Origin: Madurella fahalii
Taxonomy: Eukaryota > Ascomycota > Sordariomycetes > Sordariales
Direction of reading: 5' to 3'
Assembly (NCBI GenBank): GCA_029876055.1
Contig: CM056875.1
Location: 1,116,001-1,180,000, forward strand
Length of the DNA: 64,000 nt
The position numbers and the translations under genes were made by a program. Below the pieces are notes generated by a model. The model was given only the letters and a program-made list of their open reading frames with translations. It ran no database searches and was not told the origin of the DNA. This document shows, in pieces, positions 35,606 to 45,320 of this stretch. Numbering within the stretch: the stretch's first letter is position 1; each line of letters opens with the position of its first letter.

Positions 35606-37192
35606 ATGTTCTCCAACGGATACACCAAGGCCGCCCTGGCCACTCTGCTTGTCGGCAGCCAGCTGACAGCGGCTCACATGGAAATCGATTGGCCTCCCGT
35701 TTTCCGGTCCAAGTACAACCCCAACGCCGTCAACATCGACTACACCAACACGGCTCCTCTCGCTGCCGACGGCTCCAACTACCCTTGCAAGGGCTACCAC
35801 TCTGATATGGGCACACCGGCCGGCAAACCTACCGCCCAGTTCGCTCCGGGCGGCTCGTACAACTTCAGCGTCGTCGGCGGTGCCCCCCATGGCGGCGGCT
35901 CCTGCCAGGTCAGCTTGAGCTACGATAATGGCGCCACCTTCACCGTCATCCAGTCCATCATCGGCGGCTGCCCCCTGGCCTCCAAGTATCCCTTCACCGT
36001 CCCCGCCGACGCCCCCGAGGGTGAGGCTATCTGGGCCTGGACCTGGCAAAACAACATTGGCAACCGCGAGCAGTACATGAACTGCGCGGCCGTTACCATT
36101 GGCGGCGGCGGCGCCAAGCGCGAGGTCAAGGAACGTGCCGTCTCTTTCTCTGCCCGCCCCAAGGTCTTCCTCGCCAACATTGGCAACGGCTGCTCCACTA
36201 CCGAGGGCACAGACGTCGTCTACCCCGACCCTGGCCCGGACGTCGTTGACAACGGCGGTAACAAGGGTCAGGCTGTCGGCAACTGCGGCGCAGCCGGTGG
36301 CGGCTCTGGCGGCGACAGCGGCAATGACAGTGGCAACGGCAATGACAACGGCAATGACAACGGCAATGACAACGGCAATGACAACGGCAATGGCAGCGAC
36401 AACGGCAATGGTGGTGGTGATGCGGCGACCTCGACTGTGCAGGCCCCGGTCACCTCGACGGCTGCCTCTCTTCCTGGGTATGTTCAGTGTCTCAATTCTC
36501 TTTCGCGGAAATCTGCAGATGCCGATGAGGTCCGATTGACCGCCATCACGCCCATCCCCGATACCACTAAATTAGTAGTCATCCCTATCACCGACACCAC
36601 TAAATTAGTAGTCATTCCCATCACCGAGACTACTGAGAAGTTGACTGCCATAACCCCCATCCCGACTTTCACAAAACTATCGCTTTTCCCTATCCTCGAT
36701 CTTCCCAAGACCACGGTGGTAGTGACCATCTATCCCACTCAGCGACCTACCACTCCCAGCATCATCAAGATCTTCACACCCCCAACTCGCGTTTCTACCT
36801 TGAAAGCCAACCGTGATGTGGATCCAAGCTTACCAATAATCTCTAGTGGCGTCTTCATCACCGTCCCGCCCACGGCCGTCCCCACCACCCTTGTGGTTTC
36901 GACTCGCTCTGCAGTCGAACCCCCGGCTGCCACCGGCGGTGCTGGCTCTGGCTCTGGCTCTGGCTCTGGCTCCGGCGCTGGTGGCTACGCTCTCGGCACT
37001 GCCTGCAGCAACGAGGGCGCCTGGAACTGCATCGGCGGCACCTCCTTCCAGCGGTGCGCCAGCGGCGCTTGGTCGGCCGTCATGCAGATGGCTGCCGGCA
37101 CCACCTGCCAGTCTGGAGAGGGCGAGACCCTCGCGCTTGTCAACCGCAAGCTCCGGCTGCGCCGCCGCCAGTCTGCCAAGCTCCGGGTTTAA
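35606..37192 (+). CDS. Secreted AA11-like lytic polysaccharide monooxygenase
   Basis: Copper enzyme predicted to cleave chitin oxidatively outside the cell. 528 aa, single exon. The signal peptide MFSNGYTKAALATLLVGSQL plus TAA is cut before His24, giving the required N-terminal His in HMEIDWPPVF. The second histidine-brace ligand is His65 in CKGYHSDMGTP. The catalytic domain continues to about residue 165 (AIWAWTWQNNIGNREQYMNC). A Gly/Asn/Asp linker of 12-bp repeats follows at about 36310-36420. Then comes an unusual Thr/Val/Ile/Pro-rich stretch (about 36480-36850), a Gly-Ser run, and a cysteine-rich X278-like module (ACSNEGAWNCIGGTSFQRC) that in AA11 proteins is thought to aid chitin binding. 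The protein ends in a basic tail (NRKLRLRRRQ). The start is fixed by the signal peptide. Confidence 0.9.
   Translation: MFSNGYTKAALATLLVGSQLTAAHMEIDWPPVFRSKYNPNAVNIDYTNTAPLAADGSNYPCKGYHSDMGTPAGKPTAQFAPGGSYNFSVVGGAPHGGGSCQVSLSYDNGATFTVIQSIIGGCPLASKYPFTVPADAPEGEAIWAWTWQNNIGNREQYMNCAAVTIGGGGAKREVKERAVSFSARPKVFLANIGNGCSTTEGTDVVYPDPGPDVVDNGGNKGQAVGNCGAAGGGSGGDSGNDSGNGNDNGNDNGNDNGNDNGNGSDNGNGGGDAATSTVQAPVTSTAASLPGYVQCLNSLSRKSADADEVRLTAITPIPDTTKLVVIPITDTTKLVVIPITETTEKLTAITPIPTFTKLSLFPILDLPKTTVVVTIYPTQRPTTPSIIKIFTPPTRVSTLKANRDVDPSLPIISSGVFITVPPTAVPTTLVVSTRSAVEPPAATGGAGSGSGSGSGSGAGGYALGTACSNEGAWNCIGGTSFQRCASGAWSAVMQMAAGTTCQSGEGETLALVNRKLRLRRRQSAKLRV
36336..36400 (+). repeat. 12-bp tandem repeats in the LPMO linker
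   Basis: Tandem copies of GGCAATGACAAC and close variants encode a Gly-Asn-Asp-Asn linker between the catalytic domain and the C-terminal part of the LPMO. Copy number probably varies between strains. Confidence 0.9.
36560..36625 (+). repeat. 33-bp direct repeat inside the LPMO coding region
   Basis: Two adjacent 33-bp copies, differing at a few positions, encode DTTKLVVIPIT twice. They use AAA, TTA and GTA codons that are rare in the surrounding GC-rich genes. A looser related copy (ETTEKLTAITPIPT) follows. Confidence 0.9.
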
Positions 37193-38181
37193 GCAACCTG
37201 GGGTAAAACTTTTCGCTTCTTCCCTGAGGACGTTTTGCTAAGACTTGATCGGCCTGGACAACACTGGTTTTGTCGTCCATCCTGACTAGTTCAGCAAGCC
37301 AGCCTCTTTTTTTCCTTGAATTTTTTTTTTCATTTCGCTTCTTGAACACACTTTTTCGGCATGGTGCATCTTCTATACCCCTGCTGGCGGTGTATCTTCT
37401 CGGTACGGCGTCAGCTATTTGATGTCACTCGTTCATTTACATAGGGAAGGAGACATTCATCTTTTTTCTGAGACCACGGGCGTTACGGTCTGCGTGTCTG
37501 TGTATGTAACAACATCAACGTGGGCAAACTGGCACTCGCTTTTTAGAAGAGAAAACGGGCAGGCAGGGTTGGGACACGACAAAAAGACAATTATGACATA
37601 ACATGATACAAGGGGTTCAGGCATGTGACTTTGTGTGATGACGATGTATTGAGTGACGAGATAAGGTTCTGACGTGAGATGCGATGTCGTGTGCACTGTC
37701 AATGTACGTATACACCGGAGGCGGCCTTACAAAGCATTGCTGATGTAATGTATTGTCGTTCAACATTCTCATAAAGCTATGACCGTGTACCACCACCGAC
37801 TTTGCATGGATAGCTAAAAAATTGTTGGTTCGTCTTATGCCAAGATGAGATAGACGCACGCGCGTATACCAATAATAAGATCTTTGATAGTAGGTACACA
37901 CGTACGCGCCAGGGTTAGTAACGGCGATTCCATGCCGCTCGTCTATGCATGCTGCGCACACTTTGAACAAAAACAACACCCAGCAGATTTTAAGTAGGCA
38001 GTAACTATACGCCAGCCATCGTGACGGCGAAAGTGAAAGCAGAGGCACGAACTCGTAGCACAGTGCCAGCGCGGATTCGAGCATAGACAAAAGACCAAGT
38101 CTGTTTTGAACTCCAAAACTCCAGTGCCGGAAAACGGACTGACTGGATTTGTATGGACAAGACAAAACCCCCGTTCAGGTT
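37193..38181. other. Convergent intergenic region, LPMO / ARG8
   Basis: The shared 3' side of two convergent genes. T-rich runs just after the LPMO stop fit a polyadenylation region. A 182-codon minus-strand frame (37617-38165) has no protein-like features and is probably the 3' untranslated region of the aminotransferase gene. Confidence 0.45.
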
Positions 38182-39645
38182 TTACTCCCTGGTCGCCGCG
38201 ATGGCCTCGCCCAAGATGGCCAGCCCCTCTTTGATCTCCTCCTCGGTCACCAACAAGCTCGGCACGAACCGCAGCGTGTTCGTCCCGGCCGTGATGACGA
38301 GCAACCCCCTCTCCCGCGCCGCCTTGACGATCCTCCCGGGGTCCTCGGCCAGCTGCAGGCCCAGGATCAGCCCCCGTCCCCTCACCTCCCGGATCAGGTC
38401 CGGATACTTCCCCCTCAGCTCCTCGAACCCGCGCTTGAACACGTCGCCCTTGGCCACAACGCCGCGCTGCAAGGCGGGGTCGGACAGGCGCTCGACAATG
38501 TGGTGCGCCAGACGGCAGGCGAGGGGGTTCCCGCCGAAGGTGGTGCCGTGGTCGCCGACCTTGATCTTGTCGGCGACGCGGGCGTTGACGATGGCGGCGC
38601 CGACGGGGAAGCCGTTGCCGAGGGCCTTGGCGGTGGTGAGGATGTCCGGGTGGGCGTAGGGGGGCAGGCGGGCGTGGGCCCAGAGGGCGCCGGTGCGCGA
38701 CAAGCCGCATTGGATCTCGTCGTAGTGCAGCAGCGCGCCGACCTCGCGGCAGCGCGCCGCCACCGCCGCCAGGAACTCGTCGCTCGCCGCCTGCACCCCG
38801 CCCTCGCCCTGGATCGGCTCCACCAGGACCGAGCACGTCGCCGGCGTGATGAGCCCCGCCAGCCCCGCCACGTCGTTGTACGTGCCCACCCGGAAGCCCG
38901 GCACCATGGGCGAGAAGGGCGCCTGGTACTTGGGGTTCGGCGTCGCGCTGAGCGCCCCCATGGTCCGCCCGTGGAACGCGTTGGCGAAGGAGACGATCTC
39001 GTGCTTGGCGCCCGACGGGTCCAGCACCTTGCCGACCTTGCGCGCGAACTTGATCCCCGCCTCGTTGGCTTCGCTGCCCGAGTTGCAGATAAAGGCCGCC
39101 GCGGCGTCGTGCATGCCGCCCGAGGCAAGCGTCTTCTCGACGAGGAGCTTGGAGAGCGCGCCGGTCCAGGGGTTGTAATACAGGTTGGAAGCGTGGACGA
39201 GCGTTTTCGCCTGGGAAGTGCGATGTTAGGGTAGGTGCTTCACGGCCTCAGCCCGCGTCTGCCTTAGACGGGGATGACTCACCTGCTGCGCGATCAACTT
39301 GGACACCTCGGGATCACAGTGCCCAAGCGAATTGACGGCGATGCCCACCGTAAAGTCGAGGTACTTCCTGTTCTCAATGTCCCAGAGGTAGGACCCCTCG
39401 CCCCTTACAAACACGGGAGGCGGGCGGGCGTAGGTGGCGACCATGAAGGGAGCATGCTCACGCACGAGGGCCGCGCTGGCCGAGTCCTCTGCCGGGTCCG
39501 GGTTCGGCAGCTTCGCGTCCCTCTGGATCTGCGCGCTGGTCACGGACCCCATGCTCGACGTCGGTACGGACGTCGCCTGAGAGTAGAACCGGGCTCCGGC
39601 TGGTCGGGTGGCTGCGGCGAGCCTCACGGACGCGCGGAAGGCCAT
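38182..39645 (-). CDS. ARG8: Acetylornithine aminotransferase, mitochondrial
   Basis: Pyridoxal-phosphate enzyme of arginine synthesis; converts N-acetylglutamate semialdehyde and glutamate to N2-acetylornithine and 2-oxoglutarate. Exons are 39645-39283 and 39210-38182, with a 72-bp intron (GTGAGT...CCCAG, phase 0), giving 463 aa. The N-terminus MAFRASVRLAAATRPAGAR is rich in Arg/Ala and lacks acidic residues, as in a mitochondrial presequence. Class III aminotransferase landmarks are CNSGSEANEAGIKFARK, ANAFHGRTMGALSAT, EPIQGEGGVQ, LHYDEIQCGLSRTG (cofactor Asp285) and the Schiff-base lysine in LTTAKALGNGFPVGA (Lys316). The first in-frame ATG is 39645. It is tandem with, and about 660 bp from, the glutamate decarboxylase gene; both use glutamate, but nothing in the sequence shows co-regulation. 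Confidence 0.96.
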
Positions 39646-40307
39646 CGTCAAAAGCGGGTAGCGGACAGATTCGGTTGATCGAGTGGGGTTGTATCAATCG
39701 TTGAAGGCGGCGGCCCAGACGGTCAATTGACTACAAGAGACCTCCCTAGACTAGAATCACCTTGATCCCGCGACAATGGCCGCAACTACGCAGTGTGGAT
39801 GCAGCGATGCAGCAAGCGACATTTCGCCCGAGGAGTCATCCCCATCGCGCAAAAACATCCCAGAGCGATGTCGGCAGTCCGAAATTGACCCCACCATTCA
39901 GACAACAGCATTCATGGCCTTATCGATAACGAGGCCCTGGACGGTTGACCCATCAAGGTTCTCACCACGCAGAGCGAACAAAGAATGATTTCGGACAGGA
40001 CATGGCCAGCTCTGTCTATCTTGAGAAGCGGAGTGTAATTCGAAGCTCATGAGGTCCACAGCAGATTCGACCGGGTTTAAAACCCAAAAGATAACAACAA
40101 CAACAAACCAAGTTCACCGCGATCCAACCACCTGAGCCAATGCATCGCTAGATTCATCAGTCCACGACGGGCATGCAATCCGAAGCGTTAGGAGCTGCTG
40201 GCCGCCCGGTAACTCCAAGCGAAGCGTCGCTGTCTCCTCCCTGCCCACCTTGTGCATCTGCATCGTCTTGGACGACAAGCCCGGAACCGGACCCGGCAGC
40301 TCGACAC
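39646..40307. other. Intergenic, ARG8 promoter side
   Basis: About 660 bp between two minus-strand genes: the upstream region of ARG8 and the 3' flank of the decarboxylase gene. A minus-strand frame at 40114-40311 is open but overlaps the decarboxylase stop in another frame and is judged untranslated. Confidence 0.45.
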
Positions 40308-42147
40308 TCAACTCAGCGCGCTCTCGTGGCGCGCCTTAGCAGATAGCGTGAGTCTTGCCGGTTTTGCCCTGGAGAGAATGTTTCTCCTTCTGCAGAAACG
40401 CGGTCAGTATGACTATACCCTTGAGACGGAGGCGGGGGAGAAGATGGTCTAAGAAACAGGATCACAGGAGCTTACCCGGTACTTGGGGTGGTTGTGTGTC
40501 GCCTTGCCGCTGGCCGTGTGGTGCTTGTGGATCAACTCTCCCTGCTTCGTGATGCTCTCGGGGTCCATTTTCTGGAGCACCTGTTGGCAAAGCTTGATGT
40601 CGGTGATGAGGGCGTCGCAGCGGTTTCGCGTGAAGTCTTCGCGCACCACCACGCGGAGCATCTTCAAATTGGTGTGGGGTGCCATCTTGTACGCTGGAAC
40701 AATCCATCCGCGGACCCTGAGCTGGCGGGCCAACTGGAATTCGTCGTAGTGGGTTGTCTGGGGCGGCAGGCGGAAGGCCACGAGCGGGAGACCCTCCCCA
40801 GACTTCTTGGACATGATGATGAAGCCGAGCGCTTCGAGCGAGTCGGACAGGTAGTTGGCCGTGCGAGTCAGGTTGCTCATGATGGCCTTGTATCCGTGCT
40901 TGCCAAGGCGGATGAGCTGGTAATATTGGCCGATCACTTGGCTGGCGCCTTTGCTGAAATTCAGCGTGAACGAGGCTTGATCCGCACCCAGGTAGTCAAT
41001 GTTGAAGACGAGCTCCTGCGGGAGGTACTCGGCGCTACGCCAGACCACCCAACCGACGCCAGGATAGACCAGGCCGTACTGCAAGAGTCAGTAACTCTAA
41101 CCCGGGATGAAAGCGTGGGGTGAGGAGCGAACCTTGTGGCCAGAGACATTGATCGAGACGACATGCTCCAGTCTGAAGTCCCACTCAAGATCCGGAACGA
41201 CAAACGGCGCAACGAATCCGCCGCTGGCCGCGTCGACGTGGATGGGCGTGCTGAGGCCCTTCTTCGTCAGCAGGTCGTTGATAGCTTTGACATCCTCATA
41301 TTCGCCCGTGTAGGTGGTGCCCAGGATGGCGCAGATGCCGATCGTGTTCTCGTCGACCAGATCGACCGTCTGCTCCGGGTCGATGACGTAGCGGTCCTCG
41401 GTGCAATAGACGAGCTTCTCCTCGACCTCAAAGTAGCGCGTCGCCTTCTCCCAGCAAACCTGCACCGCCGATGACATGACGATGTTGGGTCGGTCGCAGG
41501 GCCTACCCTCGGCTATCCTCTTGTTCTTCCAGCGCTTCTTCATGGCCAAGACGGCGAGCATGATGGCCTCGGAGCTACCGACGCACGACGTACCGACGGC
41601 ACCGACCGAGTCGCCAACTCCTGTCGGCGCGTGGAACAGGCGGCCAATCATAGAGACGCAGCGGTTCTGGATGTCGGCCGACTGGGGATACTCTTCGTAG
41701 TCGATGAAATTCTTGGAGAAAGACTCGGCCATCAGCTTTTCGGCTTCCTCCTCCTGCGCCACAAAGTTAGCCGGGTCTCAGCAAGGGCTTGATACAGGTT
41801 GACTGCGAGCAACGTACCATGTAAGTGGTAACAAAAGAGGCCAGGCTATACCGCAAAGCGCCTGTGATCAGCATTTAGAAGCGAGCACGGAGCAAGACGG
41901 CTCACTTCAGCATTGGGTTCCCGTCCAAGCTCAGCTCGTCCTTGATCATGCGGTAGGCCACGTCCTTGGGCATCTCGGTCTCGGGCATCTCGTGGCGGGG
42001 TAGGTCGGCCGCGGCAAACCTGGAGCCGTAGACGCTCGTGGTGAAATTGTCTTCATCATTGACGAGCTGGAGGTGGACTTTCTTGACGCGGTCGAGGAGA
42101 TTGTCGTTCACCAGGTTCTCGTCGGGGATAGTTGAGAGGTGCACCAT
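40308..42147 (-). CDS. GAD1: Glutamate decarboxylase
   Basis: Pyridoxal-phosphate enzyme converting glutamate to GABA and CO2, entry to the cytosolic GABA shunt. Exons on the minus strand are 42147-41906, 41845-41818, 41753-41133, 41078-40476 and 40334-40308, giving 506 aa. The second exon is only 28 nt and supplies LASFVTTYM, the family text that links DGNPMLN to EEEAEKLM. Other landmarks are IGRLFHAPTGVGDSVG, TSCVGSSEAIMLAVLAMK, HVDAASGGFVAPF and the PLP lysine in SINVSGHK (Lys297), which is the last codon of exon 3. Introns are 60, 64, 54 and 141 bp. The last exon adds ARHESALS, similar in style to the short basic tails of fungal homologues; that final junction is the least certain. Downstream of ARG8's promoter, same strand. 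Confidence 0.93.
41818..41845 (-). other. 28-nt micro-exon of glutamate decarboxylase
   Basis: Flanked by a TATAG acceptor and a GTACGT donor. It encodes the third base of an Asn codon plus LASFVTTYM. Without it the conserved text between exons 1 and 3 is lost and the frame is broken, so the micro-exon is needed for an intact enzyme. Confidence 0.85.
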
Positions 42148-44207
42148 CTTGTAAGTTTACGAGGGGACTGTGGCAGAGAGGCAGGGAGAAATGCTGATGA
42201 CAAGCACCGAGAGGATGGTTTTGGAGGAACGTAGTCGAACTGTTATATAGTGATGCAGCAGAAGTGCCTCTTTCGTGGGAACTACCTAGGGCTGTCAGCT
42301 TCTGTGGGATGCACAGAGGTGGGAAGCTTTCGGGTTGGATACCTCATGATTTCTTGGTGGGGTTCGAGGGATGGAAATGAGCGAAGCACTCACCGGTTGA
42401 CCAGAGCCACTTGAATGGAAGCTCAATTTCTCAGAAACACGACGAGGGCAGGGAGGAAACCGTGAGCTGGGCCTTGGGAGCTGGAACTGGGAGGTGCGGG
42501 AAAGAGACAGCCTCCTGTCGCGTCGAGACTGCAGCTGTGAGGAGGGGTCGTGCAAGTGCGGCACAAGGGAGCACCACTCGCGTTGGGCCAGCTCTGGTTG
42601 GGCTGCTGTCATCCATCCCACTTGTGTCCTTACCTTCATTCCGTTGGGCAAGGCCAGCTGCAGTGAACATGCAGCCGTCGGAAACGGGCCTTAGTGGTGG
42701 GTGACGCAGCTCCCGCAAAGCTTGTTTTTGGATTGTGTCGACGAGGGGCTATCCGCAACACCTCTCACTCCAAGCATTTCCAAGCTCCATCTCCACGCTA
42801 CATCTCGATGCTGTTACGCCGACTCATCACGGGCTCCCTAGAGTTTTGCACAAAGAAGCGTTATGTTGTGATTCTGGAAACACGCCGACAATGACATCAT
42901 CCCAGAGCCCGCATGCCATCCCATCCTAAAGTAGCCGCAAATGCAGGTCCCGTCCTCATCGCTTTCAGCGGGAGCCCGGAAGGGATGGGCCTTTCTAGAA
43001 GGACATTTAGCTTGAAAGCAAATAACACGACAGGCCAGGATTCATTTTTCCGCGGCTTGCAAATCCCTCATTACCTCGGTGACTGAGCGCTTATTCGTGG
43101 TCTGATAACCTGTAGGAATCACGATCACCGTCAATGCCCCAATCTCCAGCCTCCCTGGGACAGGGCTTAACACCGCTGAAATAACGTAGCAGCCCACTGA
43201 ATCAGAGGCCCGACTCAGCATGAGAACGGGTGACTCGGCTGACACCGTCGCCTCATTCGGAGAAGCCTTGGCCGACGCAATCAGTCCGCCACTGCCTCCG
43301 GGGACTGCCCGGCAAAGTCTCCCGTACGATGACCTCAGAGCAGGAACATGGAATAAGATATCGAATGCTCGAAGGAACTCCCAACAGTCCAGTCCAGGGA
43401 ACCAAACGAGCCACTAATTCGGGTTGATAATTCGTCCAAGGATTCGCACTACCGTACCTTGATATCCCCACGACCCGCATTGGAGACGGAAAGGCTTTAC
43501 AAAGGGATGCCTGCCCATCCGACCCTTTTATGCCTATCGACGCTGACGTACCCCTGCTTTCGATTGTCACCGCAATTGTGGCACAGACGAAGGACATGAG
43601 CAGCTCATGGGCTCACGGTCAAATTCACTCAGCGGCCTTTTCGGCTGGGAGATTCTCCTCTGTCCCCTTTTTTTCCCGAGAATACCGTGCTACCCGCAAA
43701 TGTGCCTAGCGGCAAAGCTGCATCGCTCTCGATTAATGTTTACACGGCCTCCAGCGAGTGGACCGTGTTGTTTTCTTCCCTCGTCCGGGCCTTGTGCTGG
43801 CCTTATTCGTTGCTGGTTTCCATAACCCCCTTTGGTCAGGATTTTATCTCGTATTCGGGCGTACGGGAAGTTTCGCGTTAGCCTGGGACAAATCATATTG
43901 CCCCTATTTGGAGTGAGTCTTGACCAAGTCGTGGCCGTGTCCGTTCCAGAACGGGAAGCTTTACCCAAATCAATCTGTACCCGTAAAACGACCCAGGCTC
44001 TCAATGTAACGTCGTTTTACTGCAGGTCGGGCACGAATCTCAGGGAATGCTTGGTCATTCACCTCGTGCGCATCTTTTTGTCTCGACGAATGCCTCTATG
44101 GAATGTATAATGCATCTAAGAAGAAAGAAGGAAAAGGAGAAGAGAAGAAAGAGAAAGAAACACAGGCCTCCCCACCACCAACCTTCCCTCTGCCGCAAAC
44201 GAACGTC
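42148..44207. other. Gene-free stretch, GAD to formamidase
   Basis: About 2 kb, comprising the GAD promoter side and the 3' flank of the formamidase gene. Short frames only, none protein-like. A purine-rich A/G tract lies at about 44110-44165. Confidence 0.45.
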
Positions 44208-45320
44208 TCACTCCAACCCCTTGACAACCTCCCACAAAATCTCAGCCATCCTCTCCCCATCCCGCCAAATATCATCGTGATCCCCTTCAGCCTCCATCTC
44301 CCTGACCCTCACCCGTCCATCCTGCTCCAAATACCCCCTCATCGCTTCCAGCTGTTCGTACGGTACGAGCGTATCCCCCCGGCTCTGCACCAACACCACC
44401 TCCCTGCTAGACCCCTCTCCGGCAGAAACCCACTCGTCCACCCACCCCTCCGCCGTAGCGGGACACACCGCCCTCCACACGCGCTCGTCCGCGCCAAACG
44501 CCCCGCGTGTGAACTCCTCGTACGCCTCCCGCAGCCCCTCGTACCCCGCCGGCGGCGACGCGATGAACCCGGACAGGTCGTACAGCCCGTTGAAGCCGAC
44601 CACGATGGAGGGCTTGGGAGGTTCGCGGACACCAACGCTGCCGCTGCTGCCGCTGCTGCTACCACCACCACCCCCATCACCACCGCCTGTGGTCCCCCGC
44701 CAGCGCGCCGCGGACATCACGGCCTGGAACGCGAGGGTGGCGCCGCACGAGTGGCCGACGAGGACGCTGCGCTCGAGCGTGTCGTAGTCGAGGCGCTCAC
44801 TGATGGTGGCCAGGGCGGCGAGGACGTCGCGGATGTGGTCCGGGTGGCGGGCGTTGCGTGAGGGGCAGGGGGAGGGGTGGGCCGGGTGCGGAGAGAGGCG
44901 GTAGTTGAGGGAGGCGATGCCCTCCACGGCTGGGGGGCTGACGCCCGCGCCCACGGCTGGGCGGAGGTGGCTCTCGCGCTGGCGCTCGCGCTCGCGGTGC
45001 ACGCGGCGGAGCAGCTCGACGGCGGCCGGGCCGAACGACGCCGAGCCGATCGCCGCGTCCCACCACGCCCCGCCGTGCACGTAGATGATCCACCGCCCGG
45101 TGGGGGTGCGCGGGAGGACCGAGGCGTCCGGCGGCTCGCTCGGGTCGGTCTCGTGCGCCGGGATCCAGATCTCGAATGTCTGCAGTGGCACCCCTTCCCC
45201 CGGCGCCAGGTACGGCAGGTCTGCCTTGTGCCACCCGATGATGTCGCCGGTCGCTTCGTCGGTGACGGGCGCCCAGGGCACCGAGGCCCATGCCGAGATG
45301 GTCGCTTCTTTTAGCGGCAT
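44208..45320 (-). CDS. BNA7: Kynurenine formamidase (arylformamidase)
   Basis: Hydrolyses N-formylkynurenine to kynurenine and formate in tryptophan breakdown and de novo NAD synthesis. 370 aa, single exon, alpha/beta-hydrolase fold. The oxyanion motif is YVHGGAWWD (His82-Gly84). The nucleophile elbow is LVGHSCGA (Ser191). The likely acid is Asp316 in SRGDTLVPYEQ and the histidine is His348 in EAEGDHDDIW, completing the triad. The conserved GFNGLYDLSGF stretch is also present. Two low-complexity inserts enlarge it: a basic Arg/Glu stretch at about 105-120 and a Gly/Ser-rich loop at about 210-230 encoded by simple triplet repeats. ATG 45320 is the first in frame. The fungal BNA7 call rests on the HGGxW motif plus triad order; other arylesterases of the same fold are a weaker alternative. 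Confidence 0.88.
   Translation of the reverse strand: MPLKEATISAWASVPWAPVTDEATGDIIGWHKADLPYLAPGEGVPLQTFEIWIPAHETDPSEPPDASVLPRTPTGRWIIYVHGGAWWDAAIGSASFGPAAVELLRRVHRERERQRESHLRPAVGAGVSPPAVEGIASLNYRLSPHPAHPSPCPSRNARHPDHIRDVLAALATISERLDYDTLERSVLVGHSCGATLAFQAVMSAARWRGTTGGGDGGGGGSSSGSSGSVGVREPPKPSIVVGFNGLYDLSGFIASPPAGYEGLREAYEEFTRGAFGADERVWRAVCPATAEGWVDEWVSAGEGSSREVVLVQSRGDTLVPYEQLEAMRGYLEQDGRVRVREMEAEGDHDDIWRDGERMAEILWEVVKGLE

Noticed and set aside
36478..36529. Possible small intron in the LPMO gene (GTATGT donor)
   Set aside because: The nearest AGs give introns of 41-52 bp. I tested the 52-bp option and two longer ones; each ran quickly into a stop, while the read-through frame stays open to the conserved C-terminal module.
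37617..38165. 182-codon minus-strand frame next to the aminotransferase
   Set aside because: Lies directly behind the stop codon of ARG8 and has no protein-like pattern; more likely 3' untranslated sequence.
38149..39234. 361-codon plus-strand frame opposite ARG8
   Set aside because: Antisense shadow of a clearly conserved aminotransferase, produced by GC-rich third positions.
40114..40311. Open frame reading SVELPGPVPGLSSK as a possible GAD C-terminus
   Set aside because: The splice acceptor at 40335 puts the other frame in phase and ends it quickly with ARHESALS, which looks like the short tails of fungal homologues. The longer frame is preceded by a stop.
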